DNA from: Bartonella tribocorum CIP 105476
GTDB lineage: Bacteria; Pseudomonadota; Alphaproteobacteria; Rhizobiales; Rhizobiaceae
DNA: 64,000 nucleotides
Direction: 5' to 3'
Assembly: GCF_000196435.1 (NCBI RefSeq)
Contig: NC_010161.1
Span: 1,736,001-1,800,000, forward strand
Part shown: positions 1 to 11,124 of the stretch, in pieces
How the letters are laid out: each line of letters starts with the position of its first letter
Numbering within the stretch: the first letter of the stretch is position 1
Notes under the pieces: generated by a model
Seen by the model: the letters and a program-made list of their open reading frames with translations, nothing else
Database searches by the model: none
Told to the model about the DNA's origin: nothing
Position numbers and translations under genes: made by a program

Positions 1-938
1 TCATGCGTGGAGCCGGTTCAATTCTTGTGCTGATCTTATTTCTGTTTTTTCAACCACCCATCACATGGCTTGGCAATAACGCCCCCACGCAAGTGATCAA
101 CGCCCATATCGTTTTTAATGTTTTCATTCTCCTAGCTGGAATACCGCTTTCAAAATGGGTTTTAAAATTGACCACTCAAATCGTTCATATGAGTACAAAA
201 AAAACGCAAGCCGATAAAACGCTTAATTTATCGGATCAAACAGCTCTTGATGATAGCGTTCTTGAACGCCCAGCTTTAGCGCTCTCGAATGTCATGCGTG
301 AAGTTATTCATATTTGTGATCTTGTCGACATCATGCTAGAAAAAATCATGGGACTTTATGAAAAACCCGATCCCACTATTATTGCTGAACTCAATCAACT
401 AAATACCATATTAGACAAAAAACATATCGCCATAAAACTTTATCTTGCACGATTAGCAGGACAAAAATTATCGAATGAAGAAGCTCTTCAAACGCAAGAA
501 CTTCTAGATGCCTGTATAAAATTAGACCAAGCAGGCGATATCATTATTCACAATATGCTGATGCTGGTTAAAAAGAAACAACAAAAAGGTCTAAAATTCA
601 GCAGTGAGGGCTGGAGTGATCTCCTTCATTTCCATGCCATTGTACTGGCCAACGCGCATATCGCATTTAATGTTCTCGTCTCCCGTGACACCCACACTGC
701 ACATCTCTTGGTCCAAAAAAAGGATCAACTACGAAACTTAGAAAAAGAGATGAGTTTAAAACATTTTAAACGCTTACGTGAGGGGGATCTCAAAAATGTA
801 GAATCATCCAGTCTTCATCTGGATACTGTCCGCGACCTCAAACAAATTAACTCTCTGTTGACCTCAATGATCTACCCTATTTTAGAACAACAGGGACTTC
901 TTCAAAGTTCGCGCCTACGCAATCCTGCTGAAGAATAG
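1..938 (+). CDS. Na+/phosphate cotransporter family protein, C-terminal part (5' end outside window)
   Basis: The reading frame is open to the left edge, so the first methionine here is probably internal and the gene is partial. The visible 311 residues begin with two hydrophobic segments (about residues 5-20 and 35-55). The motif NAHIVFNV, typical of the second membrane repeat of NptA/YjbB-type Na/Pi cotransporters, lies between them. The rest (about 90-300) is a charged all-helical domain like PhoU, which is the usual cytoplasmic tail of this family. The expected role is sodium-coupled phosphate handling at the inner membrane. No downstream partner is close; decayed repeat DNA follows. The family call is fairly secure, the direction of phosphate flow is not. 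Confidence 0.75.
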   Translation, partial: MRGAGSILVLILFLFFQPPITWLGNNAPTQVINAHIVFNVFILLAGIPLSKWVLKLTTQIVHMSTKKTQADKTLNLSDQTALDDSVLERPALALSNVMREVIHICDLVDIMLEKIMGLYEKPDPTIIAELNQLNTILDKKHIAIKLYLARLAGQKLSNEEALQTQELLDACIKLDQAGDIIIHNMLMLVKKKQQKGLKFSSEGWSDLLHFHAIVLANAHIAFNVLVSRDTHTAHLLVQKKDQLRNLEKEMSLKHFKRLREGDLKNVESSSLHLDTVRDLKQINSLLTSMIYPILEQQGLLQSSRLRNPAEE

Positions 939-1234
939 ACAGAAAAGCCTTAAACTTTTAAAATAAATCAAATAAAAAATACATCGCATCAATTATTTAA
1001 TTTTGAACATTTAAATATCTTGCGTAAAATATTGATTTAATAAAATACTTTATTATTGGATGATTTAAATGAACTCTCTTCAATAGCGTCAATTTCTTTC
1101 ATTTTTAATCTATTCATAATGAATTTCTCAAAACCATCCGCTTGCACTTCTACAAGCGGTTTCGCCATAGAGAATAAAACTCTTGAAGAAAAAATATCTC
1201 CCCATCTCAAAGAAAAAACTGTGTGCAATTCAAG

Positions 1235-1600
1235 GTAACATATTGATTTATAAAGATAATTTACTTATTTATATTACCCCCCTGAATATCGTAAGATTCT
1301 CTCATTCCAAACCTGTTCCATGTTAAATCAATTAAAGCCCTTCGCTTTTACGATAAGAGCAGAGAATCCTGCGTGAGTGAAACTATACAAGAAATATATA
1401 AGAAGGGACTTAAAAACACCTCTTATGAACCGTCTGAAAACCCAAGAACTTGTCGCAACATTCTAGGCAAGTGTGTAATGGTATTAGCTTGCTTTTTTAT
1501 GAAACCTAAAGACGGAGATGCTCAATGAATTGACTACCCCTCACGGGCGTCATTGAAAAATGAAGCTTGGGAAAACCTTGAGAGAGAGAGCAATAAGAAG
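1235..1600 (+). repeat. Decayed integrase-leader repeat, copy A
   Basis: Starts with the family leader (aacatattgatttataaag, then gtaagattctctcatt) and continues into a corrupted integrase start. Landmarks are cttatgaaccgtctgaaaac, cgcaacattctaggcaagtg and aaagacggagatgctcaatg. All frames are interrupted. It is recognised by comparison with copy H near 50005-50540, the best preserved copy in the window. Confidence 0.7.
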
Positions 1601-2199
1601 AAGACACCTAAAAGTATGATACTACCAGCCTAAATTTATCTTTTAAAAAGGCTACCACTTAACAGTGCCAGAAAAATAAAGAAATATCCGATAAGAAATG
1701 CAAAACTCCACCTGATTGCAACGTTTATATCAATATCTGTAGAGATTGAACTTATACAGCATTTTATAATGCATTAACAAAATAGTTTTAATCTCATTTC
1801 AAATAATATTGATATCGATTGGCAAGCTTCCAATCTCTAGATATCCATTTGACGTATTATTTTAGTCACAATTATTTTTTTCAAAACTTGGGAGAAAATA
1901 TTCGTTTTAAAAAATATGATAATTATACTTTATACGTTCTTAAAATAGTTTTATAAATATTTTCTTTTTTAATTTATATTTTTCAAAAAATAATTTATTT
2001 ATAACTTAAAATCTTTATATAAATTAAAAATTATTATATATTATACTGATATATATATGAATATTATTTTAATATATAGGAAAGTAATAAGTAAAACCTC
2101 TAATAAAAATATCCTTTCCACTGGGTAAAAAAGGAATAAACCTTGATCTTTACAAAGTTTACTCTAGTTACAATCTAAATTCAGGCAAAGGAGAGTATC
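1601..2199. other. AT-rich spacer, no gene seen
   Basis: About 600 bases of very AT-rich sequence between repeat copy A and the GlsB-like gene. No open frame with a ribosome binding site and no convincing hairpin terminator was seen. Confidence 0.5.
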
Positions 2200-2451
2200 A
2201 TGGAAAATGCAAACATCGGTTGGATTGCGGCTATTATTATCGGCGGAATTGCAGGTTGGGCTGCACAATATATTATGAAAAGCCAAACAGGGATATTGTT
2301 AAATATTATCTTAGGAATTATTGGCGCTGCGTTAGCGAGCTTCCTTTTTAGTCTTTTAGGCGTAAGTTTTGCTGGTTGGCTTGGTTATCTTATTTCAGGT
2401 TTTATAGGAGCCTGTATTCTTATATGGATAGGACGGAAAATTCGATCATAG
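2200..2451 (+). CDS. GlsB/YeaQ/YmgE-family stress-associated membrane protein
   Basis: An 83-residue, almost entirely hydrophobic protein preceded by a strong ribosome binding site (aaaggag) 7 bases before the ATG. The glycine-rich pattern GWIAAIIIGGIAGWAAQYIM, followed by two further hydrophobic helices with small residues and a short basic tail (GRKIRS), is the hallmark of the transglycosylase-associated (GlsB/YeaQ) family. Length matches the family. Proteins of this group sit in the inner membrane and are usually general-stress induced; their biochemical activity is not established. The gene stands alone with long AT-rich flanks and has no operon partner. Confidence 0.88.
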   Translation: MENANIGWIAAIIIGGIAGWAAQYIMKSQTGILLNIILGIIGAALASFLFSLLGVSFAGWLGYLISGFIGACILIWIGRKIRS

Positions 2452-3649
2452 GGCATTTATTGATTCAATCACCTTTTGGTGTTCAATAAAACAACTGGAA
2501 TATTTTTAAATATTTCCCCATAACGCGTTAATACCATTTTTGGTATGATGGTGAGATGCTTAAACTACGATTTCTGGCATACACCATCATGTATCTTAAC
2601 CGAAAAAGAATAAAGACTTCTATAATACCCCCTTCCGGATCGATATAACTCTATACAGAGCAGGAGGGGTAAGCGCGTTATTTTGATGAAATACAAATTT
2701 ATTTTTGTACCGTATTTTGGAGCGAATGCGCAAACCTAATTCATCGCACTATCATAGCAATATACAAGGTTACAAAACCAATCATGATGATTAAAGATCC
2801 TACCGCGTAACACTTAATGCTATACACTTCATCAATAAGCCCATTTTACTGAAAAAAACCGAAGAATTCTTTTGTATTCTTAAAAGATAAAGATAAGAAG
2901 TAGGTGCAAAATAATAAAAATATTTTCTAGCATACAAAATAAAGAATATAACTTAAATATAGTAAATTTTTATTTTTATATTTTATAAATTAAATTTTTT
3001 AAAGCATTTAATATAAATATATTAAATGATAATACATTACTTTACATTTATTTTTAACAAAAAACATATTAATAACTACTATTATATTTTATAATTATAT
3101 CTAAATACTGTTAATATAAGATAGTTTTATTATTCTATAAACGAAATAATATAAGCTATTTTCCCCAAAATGTATTCCTATACAAGTCTATCTTATAAAA
3201 AATACGACAACTTTTCCATCTCTATTCAAAAGGTTTGAGTATCCCACTTTCTAAGCTGTAATATTAAGGGTTATTATAATATAAGGGTTTTGCTCCTCTT
3301 AAAATTTCCTCTTTATACCATCTGACATAGATGAATTCTTCATTCCTTTTTCGTATGCGTTACAAAAAAGTTTAAAGCTGGAAATACCCCATCCATTCCC
3401 CTCGCACTATCAAGAAGATTCTATAACGCATTATGGGAAAGCTCTTTAGATAAAGCATAATAGATTAATTTTGCTCTTTTAATGAAAATAACTCTATAAT
3501 CTATTTCCATCTATCTTCTTTTAAAGATCTTTGCTTTCGATTTTCCCTTTGATATTTTCCTGTTAAAATCTTGCTGCTTTTATATGCCTGTATTACAATA
3601 GAGCCATCTCTTTAGCCCACTCAGCATAACATATGGAATAGGATTTTAG
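2452..3649. other. Long AT-rich spacer, no gene seen
   Basis: Nearly 1.2 kb without an open frame I can support. Base composition is extremely AT-rich between about 2930 and 3200. It may hold the promoter of the following ubiC gene near its right end, but I could not pick out convincing boxes. Confidence 0.45.
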
Positions 3650-3664
3650 ATGTGGAGTAAAACG

Positions 3665-4174
3665 ATGTCTGATCTTGAAGATTCCATCTTACCACCTTTG
3701 AAGTGGCTCTTTGATCAAAATCCTCCCATACCAGAAAACATTCGCGATTGGCTCATGGAATCGGGCTCGATGACGCTTCGATTAAAAAAATATTGCACCT
3801 GCTTCCAAGTTCAACGACAACGCGAATGTTTTATTATGCGAGATAAATTAAAAGAAGAAGCAGAACATCTCCCCAAAAGTGCGCGGTATTGGCTACGCGA
3901 AGTCATATTGATGGGAGATAATAAACCTTGGCTCCTCGGACGCACCGTCATCCCACAAGAAACCCTTCTGCATAATCAGTCCTTGATGCATCTAGGAACG
4001 ACCCCCTTAGGACACTATTTATTTAACAATGATAAACTAACCCGCGATTACATTCATATCGGTCAACAAGGCGTGCTATGGGCACGCCGTTCCCGTTTGC
4101 GGCTAAGGGATAAGCCGTTGTTGCTAACTGAACTTTTTTTACCAGATTCACCACTGTACCTCCACCATAAATAG
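3665..4174 (+). CDS. ubiC: Chorismate--pyruvate lyase (UbiC family)
   Basis: A 169-residue protein; an ATG five codons upstream at 3650 is also possible. UbiC converts chorismate to 4-hydroxybenzoate plus pyruvate, the first committed step of ubiquinone synthesis, in the cytoplasm. Family signatures are present in order: an early arginine-rich segment, [14 protein letters not shown] (the RTVIP motif), [11 protein letters not shown], the WARRS segment and the acidic [14 protein letters not shown] near the C terminus that contributes the catalytic glutamate. Length fits the family (about 160-190). It is monocistronic here; no ubiA is adjacent. Confidence 0.9.
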
Positions 4175-4853
4175 AGGATATTCATTTTATTCTGCATAAT
4201 ATCTAGATTTTTCATAACTTTCAAAGAAGTATCTGAGAAAATAATTTTCAAAATCGTTTCAAAATAAATTACAAACAAAGGCTTCTTTTCGAAATATCTC
4301 TTTATCCCAGCTTTAAAAATACTCCCCATAAAAAATCGTTTTCAAGTTCTGCTTTTCTTATCATAATCATGAAAACCAATGCTTGAATTAAGCAGAGACA
4401 CACCATATTGATAAGATCATCTGCATTTAAACTTCTTGCCGAATAATCACCACTCTTGAAAAATAACGGCAATTCTCTATCAAAGAAACGCTTTGAATCA
4501 TCAAAAAAGATGACAATACACGCCTACAAAAAGTTTGAAATTTTTATGAGTTAGCTTTTTCTCATCATCCTATTTTTTATCTCTAACAGTGAAAATAATA
4601 AATCCTTTTAAAAGTAAAAATTCCTATAATCTTTTTTCTAATGGTGTAACAGCTTTGAAGAACAACAAAATATAAGATAGAAAAAATATTTTATTACTCC
4701 ATGAACCTCAAAAAACAGGTTTGTTCATTTCAAAGGATTATTTTTTTAATAAGAGCTTTATGTACAAGATAAATATCATTAACCAAATATTCAGCTTACG
4801 GACAAAGCCCTCGTACAATAAAAAAAATTCCAATTCCTTTGAATGGATAAGAT
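4175..4853. other. Spacer between convergent ubiC and yqeY-like genes
   Basis: About 680 bases. A frame antisense to the end of ubiC (4063-4329) has no ribosome binding site or recognisable motif and is not counted as a gene. Nothing else is seen. Confidence 0.45.
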
Positions 4854-5306
4854 CTATTGCAATTTTTTACGAAGACTATTGCAGACTTTAGAAAAATTCA
4901 TTTGCCCCGCATACCGTTCTTTAAGCCAAGCCATCACCTTACCGATATCGCGTAATTTTTCAGCTTTCGTTTGTTCCAAAGCTTCACAAATAACCTGTTC
5001 TACTTCCATCTCCTTAAGCTGATAGGGAAGAAATTCACGAATAACGTCTATTTCGGCTTGTTCTTTCTCTGCTAATTCCAAGCAACCAGACTCTTTATAG
5101 GCACGCATTAACGCTTCACGCTGTTGAAGCATTTTAGTGAAAACAGACTGAATCTGCTGATCATCGACTTCCCGCTTCCCTTCATCACAATAAAGAATAT
5201 AACGATCTCTAACCGCAGCATTCATTAAACGAAGTGTAGCAAGACGTGTACTATCTTGTACTTTCAAAGCAGCTTTAAGAGCTCCATCAATCTGGTCACG
5301 CACCAT
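4854..5306 (-). CDS. GatB/YqeY domain protein
   Basis: A 150-residue protein, taking the second in-frame ATG (start MVRDQIDGALKAAL), which matches the usual family N terminus and has GGA about ten bases upstream; the first ATG is four codons earlier. YqeY proteins resemble the C-terminal tRNA-tending domain of the amidotransferase subunit GatB. Seen features are an N-terminal helical bundle with RLATLRLMNAAVRDR, a central QQREALMRAYKESG segment, and the C-terminal DIGKVMAWLKERYAGQMNF motif that corresponds to the QDMGKVM signature. Exact function is unknown. It is divergent from carA, with about 240 bases between the genes. Confidence 0.88.
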   Translation of the reverse strand: MVRDQIDGALKAALKVQDSTRLATLRLMNAAVRDRYILYCDEGKREVDDQQIQSVFTKMLQQREALMRAYKESGCLELAEKEQAEIDVIREFLPYQLKEMEVEQVICEALEQTKAEKLRDIGKVMAWLKERYAGQMNFSKVCNSLRKKLQ

Positions 5307-5564
5307 AAATTCATCCAATTTTGTTCAAACGGGAGATGCTTTTAACTAATCTTTATCTATCTTGCAATGGAAGATAAAAAAATAATTGAAGTCTCGATCT
5401 TAGAAAAGATAAAAACAAGACTTTACCTCTTCATGGAATATCCTTATACTTTCTGCTTTAGGAAAAACATCACGAGAATAATAGATACAGCATCTGTTAG
5501 AGCTATGATTTTTGTGTAAATTTAATCATTATACCTTTCAGAAAATAAATTGTGGATACACACT

Positions 5565-6761
5565 ATGATACAAACAATTTCATCGAGCAGACCTTGGAGT
5601 GTCAACACCCCTACAGCCCTCTTAGTCTTAGCTGATGGAACTGTTATCGAAGGAAAAGGAGCCGGTGCAACGGGTATTGCTGAAGCTGAATTGTGTTTTA
5701 ATACCGCCATCACAGGCTATGAAGAAATCCTCACCGACCCATCATACACACAACAAATCGTTAATTTTACTTTTCCTCATATAGGAAATGTAGGAGCAAA
5801 TAGTGAAGATATCGAATCTCTCACACCTCTCAGCTGTCACGGTGCTGTTGGCGCTATTTTTAAGGCCGATATTACGCATCCTTCAAATTATCGTGCCAGT
5901 GAAAACCTTCATCAATGGCTTAAAGCCCGTAAAATTATTGCACTTTGTGGTATTGATACACGCGCACTTACAATTCTTATTCGTGAAAAGGGTACACAAA
6001 ATGCTGTCATTGCGCATAATTCTGATGGAAACTTTGATATTCCCTCTTTAAAAAAACGTGCGCAAAAATGGCACGGTCTCGTTAATCTTGACCTTACGGA
6101 AGAAGTGACATCTCCATCATCAATAGAATGGGATGAAGAACCATGGTGCTGGAATAAAGGGTATGGCACAAACAATGTGCACAATCTTCATATCGTTGCC
6201 ATTGACTATGGTATTAAACGCAATATTCTTCGCCTTATGGCAACACAAAAAGCACGCATTACTGTTGTACCTGCCCACACAACAGCAAAAGAAATTTTAG
6301 CAATGACCCCTGATGGTGTTTTTCTTTCTAATGGACCAGGAGATCCTGCGGCGACAGCTCAATATGCCATTCCAACAATCAACACATTGATTGATCATAA
6401 TTTACCAATTTTTGGAATATGTCTTGGCCATCAACTTCTCGCTCTTGCTGTTGGCGCAAAAACCGTAAAAATGCACCAAGGACATCATGGTGCAAACCAC
6501 CCCGTTAAAGACCTTAATAGTGGAAAAGTGGAAATTGTATCGATGAATCACGGTTTTGCTGTAGATGCTGCTACCTTACCAAAACATGTTCAAGAAACCC
6601 ATATCTCTCTCTTTGATGGCTCTAACTGTGGTATTCGAATCATTGGAAAACCAGTTTTTTCTGTTCAATATCACCCCGAAGCCTCTCCTGGACCACAAGA
6701 TAGCCACTACCTCTTTCAGCATTTCTGTGATCTGATTATGAATCACAAAAAAATATCTTAA
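5565..6761 (+). CDS. carA: Carbamoyl-phosphate synthase small (glutaminase) subunit
   Basis: A 398-residue protein from the ATG at 5565; a TTG five codons upstream is possible but less likely. CarA hydrolyses glutamine and passes ammonia to CarB for carbamoyl phosphate, feeding arginine and pyrimidine synthesis. The N-terminal half carries the family pattern GYEEILTDPSYTQQIV and CGIDTRALT. The class I amidotransferase half shows SNGPGDP, the nucleophile elbow FGICLGHQLLAL with the catalytic cysteine, and the His-Glu pair in QYHPEASPGP. All catalytic residues are present and length is normal. carB is not in the window. Confidence 0.96.
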   Translation: MIQTISSSRPWSVNTPTALLVLADGTVIEGKGAGATGIAEAELCFNTAITGYEEILTDPSYTQQIVNFTFPHIGNVGANSEDIESLTPLSCHGAVGAIFKADITHPSNYRASENLHQWLKARKIIALCGIDTRALTILIREKGTQNAVIAHNSDGNFDIPSLKKRAQKWHGLVNLDLTEEVTSPSSIEWDEEPWCWNKGYGTNNVHNLHIVAIDYGIKRNILRLMATQKARITVVPAHTTAKEILAMTPDGVFLSNGPGDPAATAQYAIPTINTLIDHNLPIFGICLGHQLLALAVGAKTVKMHQGHHGANHPVKDLNSGKVEIVSMNHGFAVDAATLPKHVQETHISLFDGSNCGIRIIGKPVFSVQYHPEASPGPQDSHYLFQHFCDLIMNHKKIS

Positions 6762-6869
6762 GACAAAATGCCTCACCTTTTGGCCTCTTTTCTTTGAAGA
6801 AGATCATTTTCCTACCCATAATGGTAGTGTTCCCGACAACTTATGGAATAAATATTATTTTCATTATTT

Positions 6870-7450
6870 TGTAACTTAAATGAGAGTGCTAAATAACGTC
6901 AAGTTTTCTCACTTTCCTCCTTGTTCGTTCTCTCATGCCCCTCCTTTTAGGATTATACCATATCAATCAAAATTACTGGCTGCCCCCCCAAGCAAAATGA
7001 GTATGTCAATATTTTGAATGCCTAACTAAGCACTATCGTAAGTAACATTGGAAACTGGCAAAGTGAATGATAATGCTACATCTCTTTATAAATAAAGAGA
7101 AGTGTGTATTGTGGATCTTATGCCATTTATAGAAATTGTTCCCTTCTATTCTTCGTCGGCACTATCACGAAATTGGGGCAACCCCATTGAAAACTATTCC
7201 CTCAAAACAAGTGCTTGATTCACAAGATAGTAGTTCTGAGCATTCTACTATGCATCAGAAGCACCATTCCCATTAAAGGACGAAACAAATAAAAAGTGTG
7301 AAACAAGGCAACCAATCTGTACTCTTTAAAAAATATTAGTGTCAATAATAGTTTTGAAAACGGTAAAGCCGAATGAAAAAGGAAAACCTAAAAATGGCTT
7401 TACAACTTTATATTCTTCCCAAATGAGATTTTCTTTCGATTCCAGAAATG
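6870..7450 (+). repeat. Decayed integrase-leader repeat, copy B
   Basis: Heavily eroded. Recognisable landmarks are aacttaaatgagagtgctaa, then cgtaagtaacattggaaact followed by ggcaaagtgaatgataatgc, and the distal segment ctttacaactttatattctt that is shared with copies near 48640 and 49455. A 61-codon frame across 7339-7524 overlaps the distal part and is not supported as a gene. Confidence 0.55.
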
Positions 7451-7759
7451 ATGCAAATAAACATACGCAATATTTTACTTCCAATTTGGGTATAAAAAAT
7501 CTGAAATTATTAGCACAACACTAGTGCATCTAACACTGAAGCATTTTTTTCAACATACTATTTCATGAACACGGGGTGTTGATAAGCAAAAAAACACGAG
7601 CTTTATGATGTATAACAATATTCGCAATAAATAAAAAGGATATATCGGTATTTTATATGATATTTTATAAAACAAATCACAAAAAAACTTTCTGCCTATC
7701 AAATGTCATTTTTGGTGCATTCTCGAACAAGATATTCTTAACCTGCCCTCTTCAACCAA
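7451..7759. other. Spacer, no gene seen
   Basis: About 310 AT-rich bases between repeat copy B and the broken MFS gene. No supported feature. Confidence 0.4.
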
Positions 7760-8989
7760 TTAACGTACCCGCAAAGCAAAAATAGCCATTGCAACAACAA
7801 GAAGCAAAAAACCTCCAACAAAAGGAGCACCAGAAAAATAAAACAGTGCATTTTTATCTGTAAAACATTCAAAGAGAAAAACATAAAAAACAGAACCAAA
7901 TATCAAACTCAATGAAACAACAGATGTCATGGCTCCTTGTAGCTCTCCTTGTACATTTGTCGGTACCTGCGCTGAAGCAATAGCACGGATAGGGGCATGA
8001 ACAAGATATTCAAGCATTGTACACGAACAAACCATATAAACCATCCACCCCTTTGTTGCGAATGTATAACCCAGCATAGCAACGGCTGCAAACAAAAGCC
8101 CCACTATAGTTATACGCCAATCACTCCATCGCTTAGAAAAATAAGGCAAAATAAGAACAACGACAATAAATTGGCCTATCCCAAAAACACTATAGGATAG
8201 CCCAATAGAAAATGAACTCCAATCATAGCATTCTTTCGCAATGAATGCCCAAATACTTAGCCATATGGATTCCGCAAACCAATAAAGAAAAAAGACCAAC
8301 AACACCCAAAGAACCATCGGATATTGCTTCAATTGCCAAAAAGCACCTAAGGGATTTGCCCGTTTAATATCAAAAAAGCGCCTATTCCATAAAGAAAGAG
8401 TTTCAGGAAGCATAACCCAAGCAAAAATAAAATTAATGAATGAAAAACCAGCAGCAAAATAAAATGGAATACGCGGACCAAACTAACCTAAAAAACCACC
8501 AATAAACGAGCCTAAAATAAACCCTAATGCAGATGCAACCTCTAATAGACCAAAATTGCGTGTACGATTTTTTTCATCCGATATATCAGCAAGATAAGCT
8601 GTACAAGTTGCAAAACTAGCACCACTTATCCCTGACAAAAGACGCCCGATAAACAACATAGAATAGCTCCATGCTATAGCACATATTAGATTATCAAGAG
8701 CAAAGCAGATAATAGAGACAAGCAAAATAGGACGACGACCATAACGATCAGAAAGATTACCAATAACAGGAGCAAACAAAAACTACATCACTGAATAAGC
8801 AGCAAGTAATTTTCCTCTTTCTACAAAAGATGTACTAACATCTTTTCCAGTTAAATGAGAAAAATATTCAGGCAAAACAGGACAAATAATTGCAATGCCA
8901 AGAATATCTAACAATAAAGTGATGAACACTAAAATAAGCCCCCGCCGAAGAAATTTCGGATTGAGCATGTGATCTTGCATAACATACAT
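7760..8989 (-). pseudogene. MFS transporter (TetA/Bcr-like), two in-frame amber codons
   Basis: A single uninterrupted reading register of about 410 codons encodes a 12-helix major facilitator. Two TAG codons, at 8783-8785 and 8483-8485, cut it into three pieces. The classic loop 2-3 motif GNLSDRYGRRPILL and SGISGASFATCTAYLADISD match TetA-type drug/H+ antiporters. Both ambers stand where close families usually have glutamine (before FLFAPVIG and after GGFLG), so each is probably CAG changed to TAG. No frameshift is present. Unless an amber suppressor exists, only an 68-residue N-terminal piece would be made. Substrate cannot be told from sequence. Confidence 0.85.
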
Positions 8990-9520
8990 ACTATTTTACA
9001 CTCAGTTACTCATTTTACATACACAGTTACGCCCCCGCTCTCTTTTACCCTCCCATCTTTTTTAAGTACTCTATATCGTATAATTTTCACATACAAAATA
9101 ATAACAAAATAAAAATTACAAAAATATTCAATATAAAAATATAAAATTATTTTTTATATTAAATAAACAAATATTTATGAAAATAAATCATGAATAATTT
9201 CTCATAGAATATAGAACATTCCAACAATTTTAGAGAAATTATGATTTATTTTATCAGACATTATTGTCATTTATCGTACCACTACTTTTAAAAAAAACAA
9301 TTCTATTGAATACATCAAATATCCTATAATAATTAAAACCTTTAAAAAGATAAGCTCTTAAAATTTTTTTCATCTTCAGAATATACGATAAGGTTCAAGA
9401 AGCATCACCAGAATAGCTTACCACTGTAAAAACTGATCATATTTATTGAGGACATCAATGATTATATGCTATTATGAAATCCAATAATGATCTAATAAGC
9501 ATGAGAAAATACCACCTTTA
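8990..9520. other. Divergent AT-rich spacer
   Basis: About 530 bases between the divergent MFS pseudogene and the DUF1460 lipoprotein gene. It is very AT-rich at 9060-9200. No supported feature. Confidence 0.4.
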
Positions 9521-9553
9521 GTGAGGGTTGTGTGTGGTCTGTTAAATTCAAAA

Positions 9554-10405
9554 ATGATGTATAAAATGCAAAAAATATCCCTATTCATTCTCGCTTTAAT
9601 GTTCGTAACAGGATGTGATGTTCAAAATTCTGATTCACAAGAGAGTGTTTTAAAGAATAAAATAGAAACACAACAAACAACCAACGTAGAGCTAGATCCC
9701 TATACTTTAAATAAATTAAATGCTCTTCTCAAAAAACGTTCAGAAACAAATGATCACGAAAAGGGAACTTTGATTGGCTTTCTTTCTGAAGCTTTTTTAG
9801 GGACACCTTACCAAGCAAATATGTTACATGGCTCAGAAAAGACGCCAGAAAAACTCATCATTGATTTTAGAGGCTTAGATTGCTTCACTTATCTGGATTA
9901 TGTTGAAGCATTGCGCAAATCAACATCCCCAAAAGAATTCATAAATAACGTCATAAAAACGCGTTACATTAAGGGTAATATTCATTTTTTAAATCGAAAA
10001 CATTTTTTTACAGACTGGGCTTATAGAGAATATAAACTCGCCACTGATATTACTGCTGAAATAAGTCCTCATGCAGTCAGCATAGAAAAATATCTCAATA
10101 AAAAAGCTGATGGTGGAAACTACCTTCTTGGACTTCCAGTTGTGAAGCGCACAATAACGTATATTCCAAGTAACTTTATTAATGAAGAGGTTATAAGCCG
10201 TTTAAAATCAGGGGATTTCATTGGTATTTATACAAAACTTGCTGGATTGGATGTGACACATGTGGGTTTCTTTATCATGACCGATAAAGGACCAATGTTA
10301 CGAAATGCTTCTTCACGAAAAGAAAATGAAAAAGTCGTCGATTCCCCTTTTATGGATTATGTTATGAAAACGCCAGGAATCATTGTTTTAAGAGCCCTTA
10401 AATAA
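9554..10405 (+). CDS. DUF1460-domain lipoprotein (putative cell-wall amidase-like)
   Basis: The frame opens with GTG at 9521, but the ATGs at 9554 and 9566 give a proper signal peptide, so I start at 9554 (283 residues). The hydrophobic stretch ends in a lipobox, VTGC, with the acylated Cys about residue 21 from this start. The mature protein has the DUF1460 pattern: a conserved Cys in FRGLDCFTYLDYVEALRK, a central FLNRKHFFTDW segment, and a His in DVTHVGFFIM. Cys and His fit the NlpC/P60-like fold, and characterised relatives cleave muropeptides. The protein is expected at the periplasmic face of a membrane. The gene is monocistronic. Confidence 0.82.
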   Translation: MMYKMQKISLFILALMFVTGCDVQNSDSQESVLKNKIETQQTTNVELDPYTLNKLNALLKKRSETNDHEKGTLIGFLSEAFLGTPYQANMLHGSEKTPEKLIIDFRGLDCFTYLDYVEALRKSTSPKEFINNVIKTRYIKGNIHFLNRKHFFTDWAYREYKLATDITAEISPHAVSIEKYLNKKADGGNYLLGLPVVKRTITYIPSNFINEEVISRLKSGDFIGIYTKLAGLDVTHVGFFIMTDKGPMLRNASSRKENEKVVDSPFMDYVMKTPGIIVLRALK

Positions 10406-11124
10406 CATTGAATAACATCATAGCGATATGAAAGAGCTTTCTATTCTTAATAGATGTACTAAAGTTGTTCAGATAAACATCCACTTCGTATAGGCTACAC
10501 GAATAAAATCATATTTGGAGAAATGACGGTTATAATTAACTTTACTAACTGAAAGCTGAAAGCAAGAAAAACTCTGTTGCCGTATCACGCTTTCTTTTCA
10601 TATTCTCAAGCCAAAAATTATCTATAGGCTACCACCACTCTAATCTTTATGAATATGAAAGATTTTTTTTAAGAATAAGTAAAGCCAGTTATGTTATGAG
10701 TGTTGTCTCACAAAGTATTTTATATAAAATTTATAATTACGCTTCATGTTTCCTTGCTCTCACAAACAAGAGATCTATTCCTGACAGCCCCATAAACAGT
10801 CCATCTTCTTAAGCTAATTTCAGCAGCTCACTATTTCATGTGATTTACTTAAGCTTCATCGACAAGCCTTACTGCTCAATATTGACCGCGCACTCTAAAA
10901 ACAGTTAATAGATCAAATTTTATAGGCCTTATCTCACTACACCTTAAATGACAGTGTACAGCAACAGAATAGATCTTGCCTGAGAATACTCAGTTTAACC
11001 TTTGACTTTATTGATGCAAAAATAAAAGCAACGAAAGAGCATCATTGTATTTTCAAGAAATATGAATTTCCTCACCGTAAAAGATTAGCGTTTGTAACAT
11101 GATAGCCAATTTGAAAAAATCTTT
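10406..11124. other. Spacer, possible very old repeat fragment
   Basis: No supported gene in 720 bases. Around 10780-10990 the sequence (aaacagtccatcttcttaag and acagtgtacagcaacagaat) weakly resembles the region that follows the integrase repeats, as at 50525-50670. The match is by eye only and may be chance. Confidence 0.3.

Noticed and set aside
1037..1238. Overlapping frames of about 60 codons on both strands
   Set aside because: Neither has a convincing start or motif, and the right part runs into repeat copy A.
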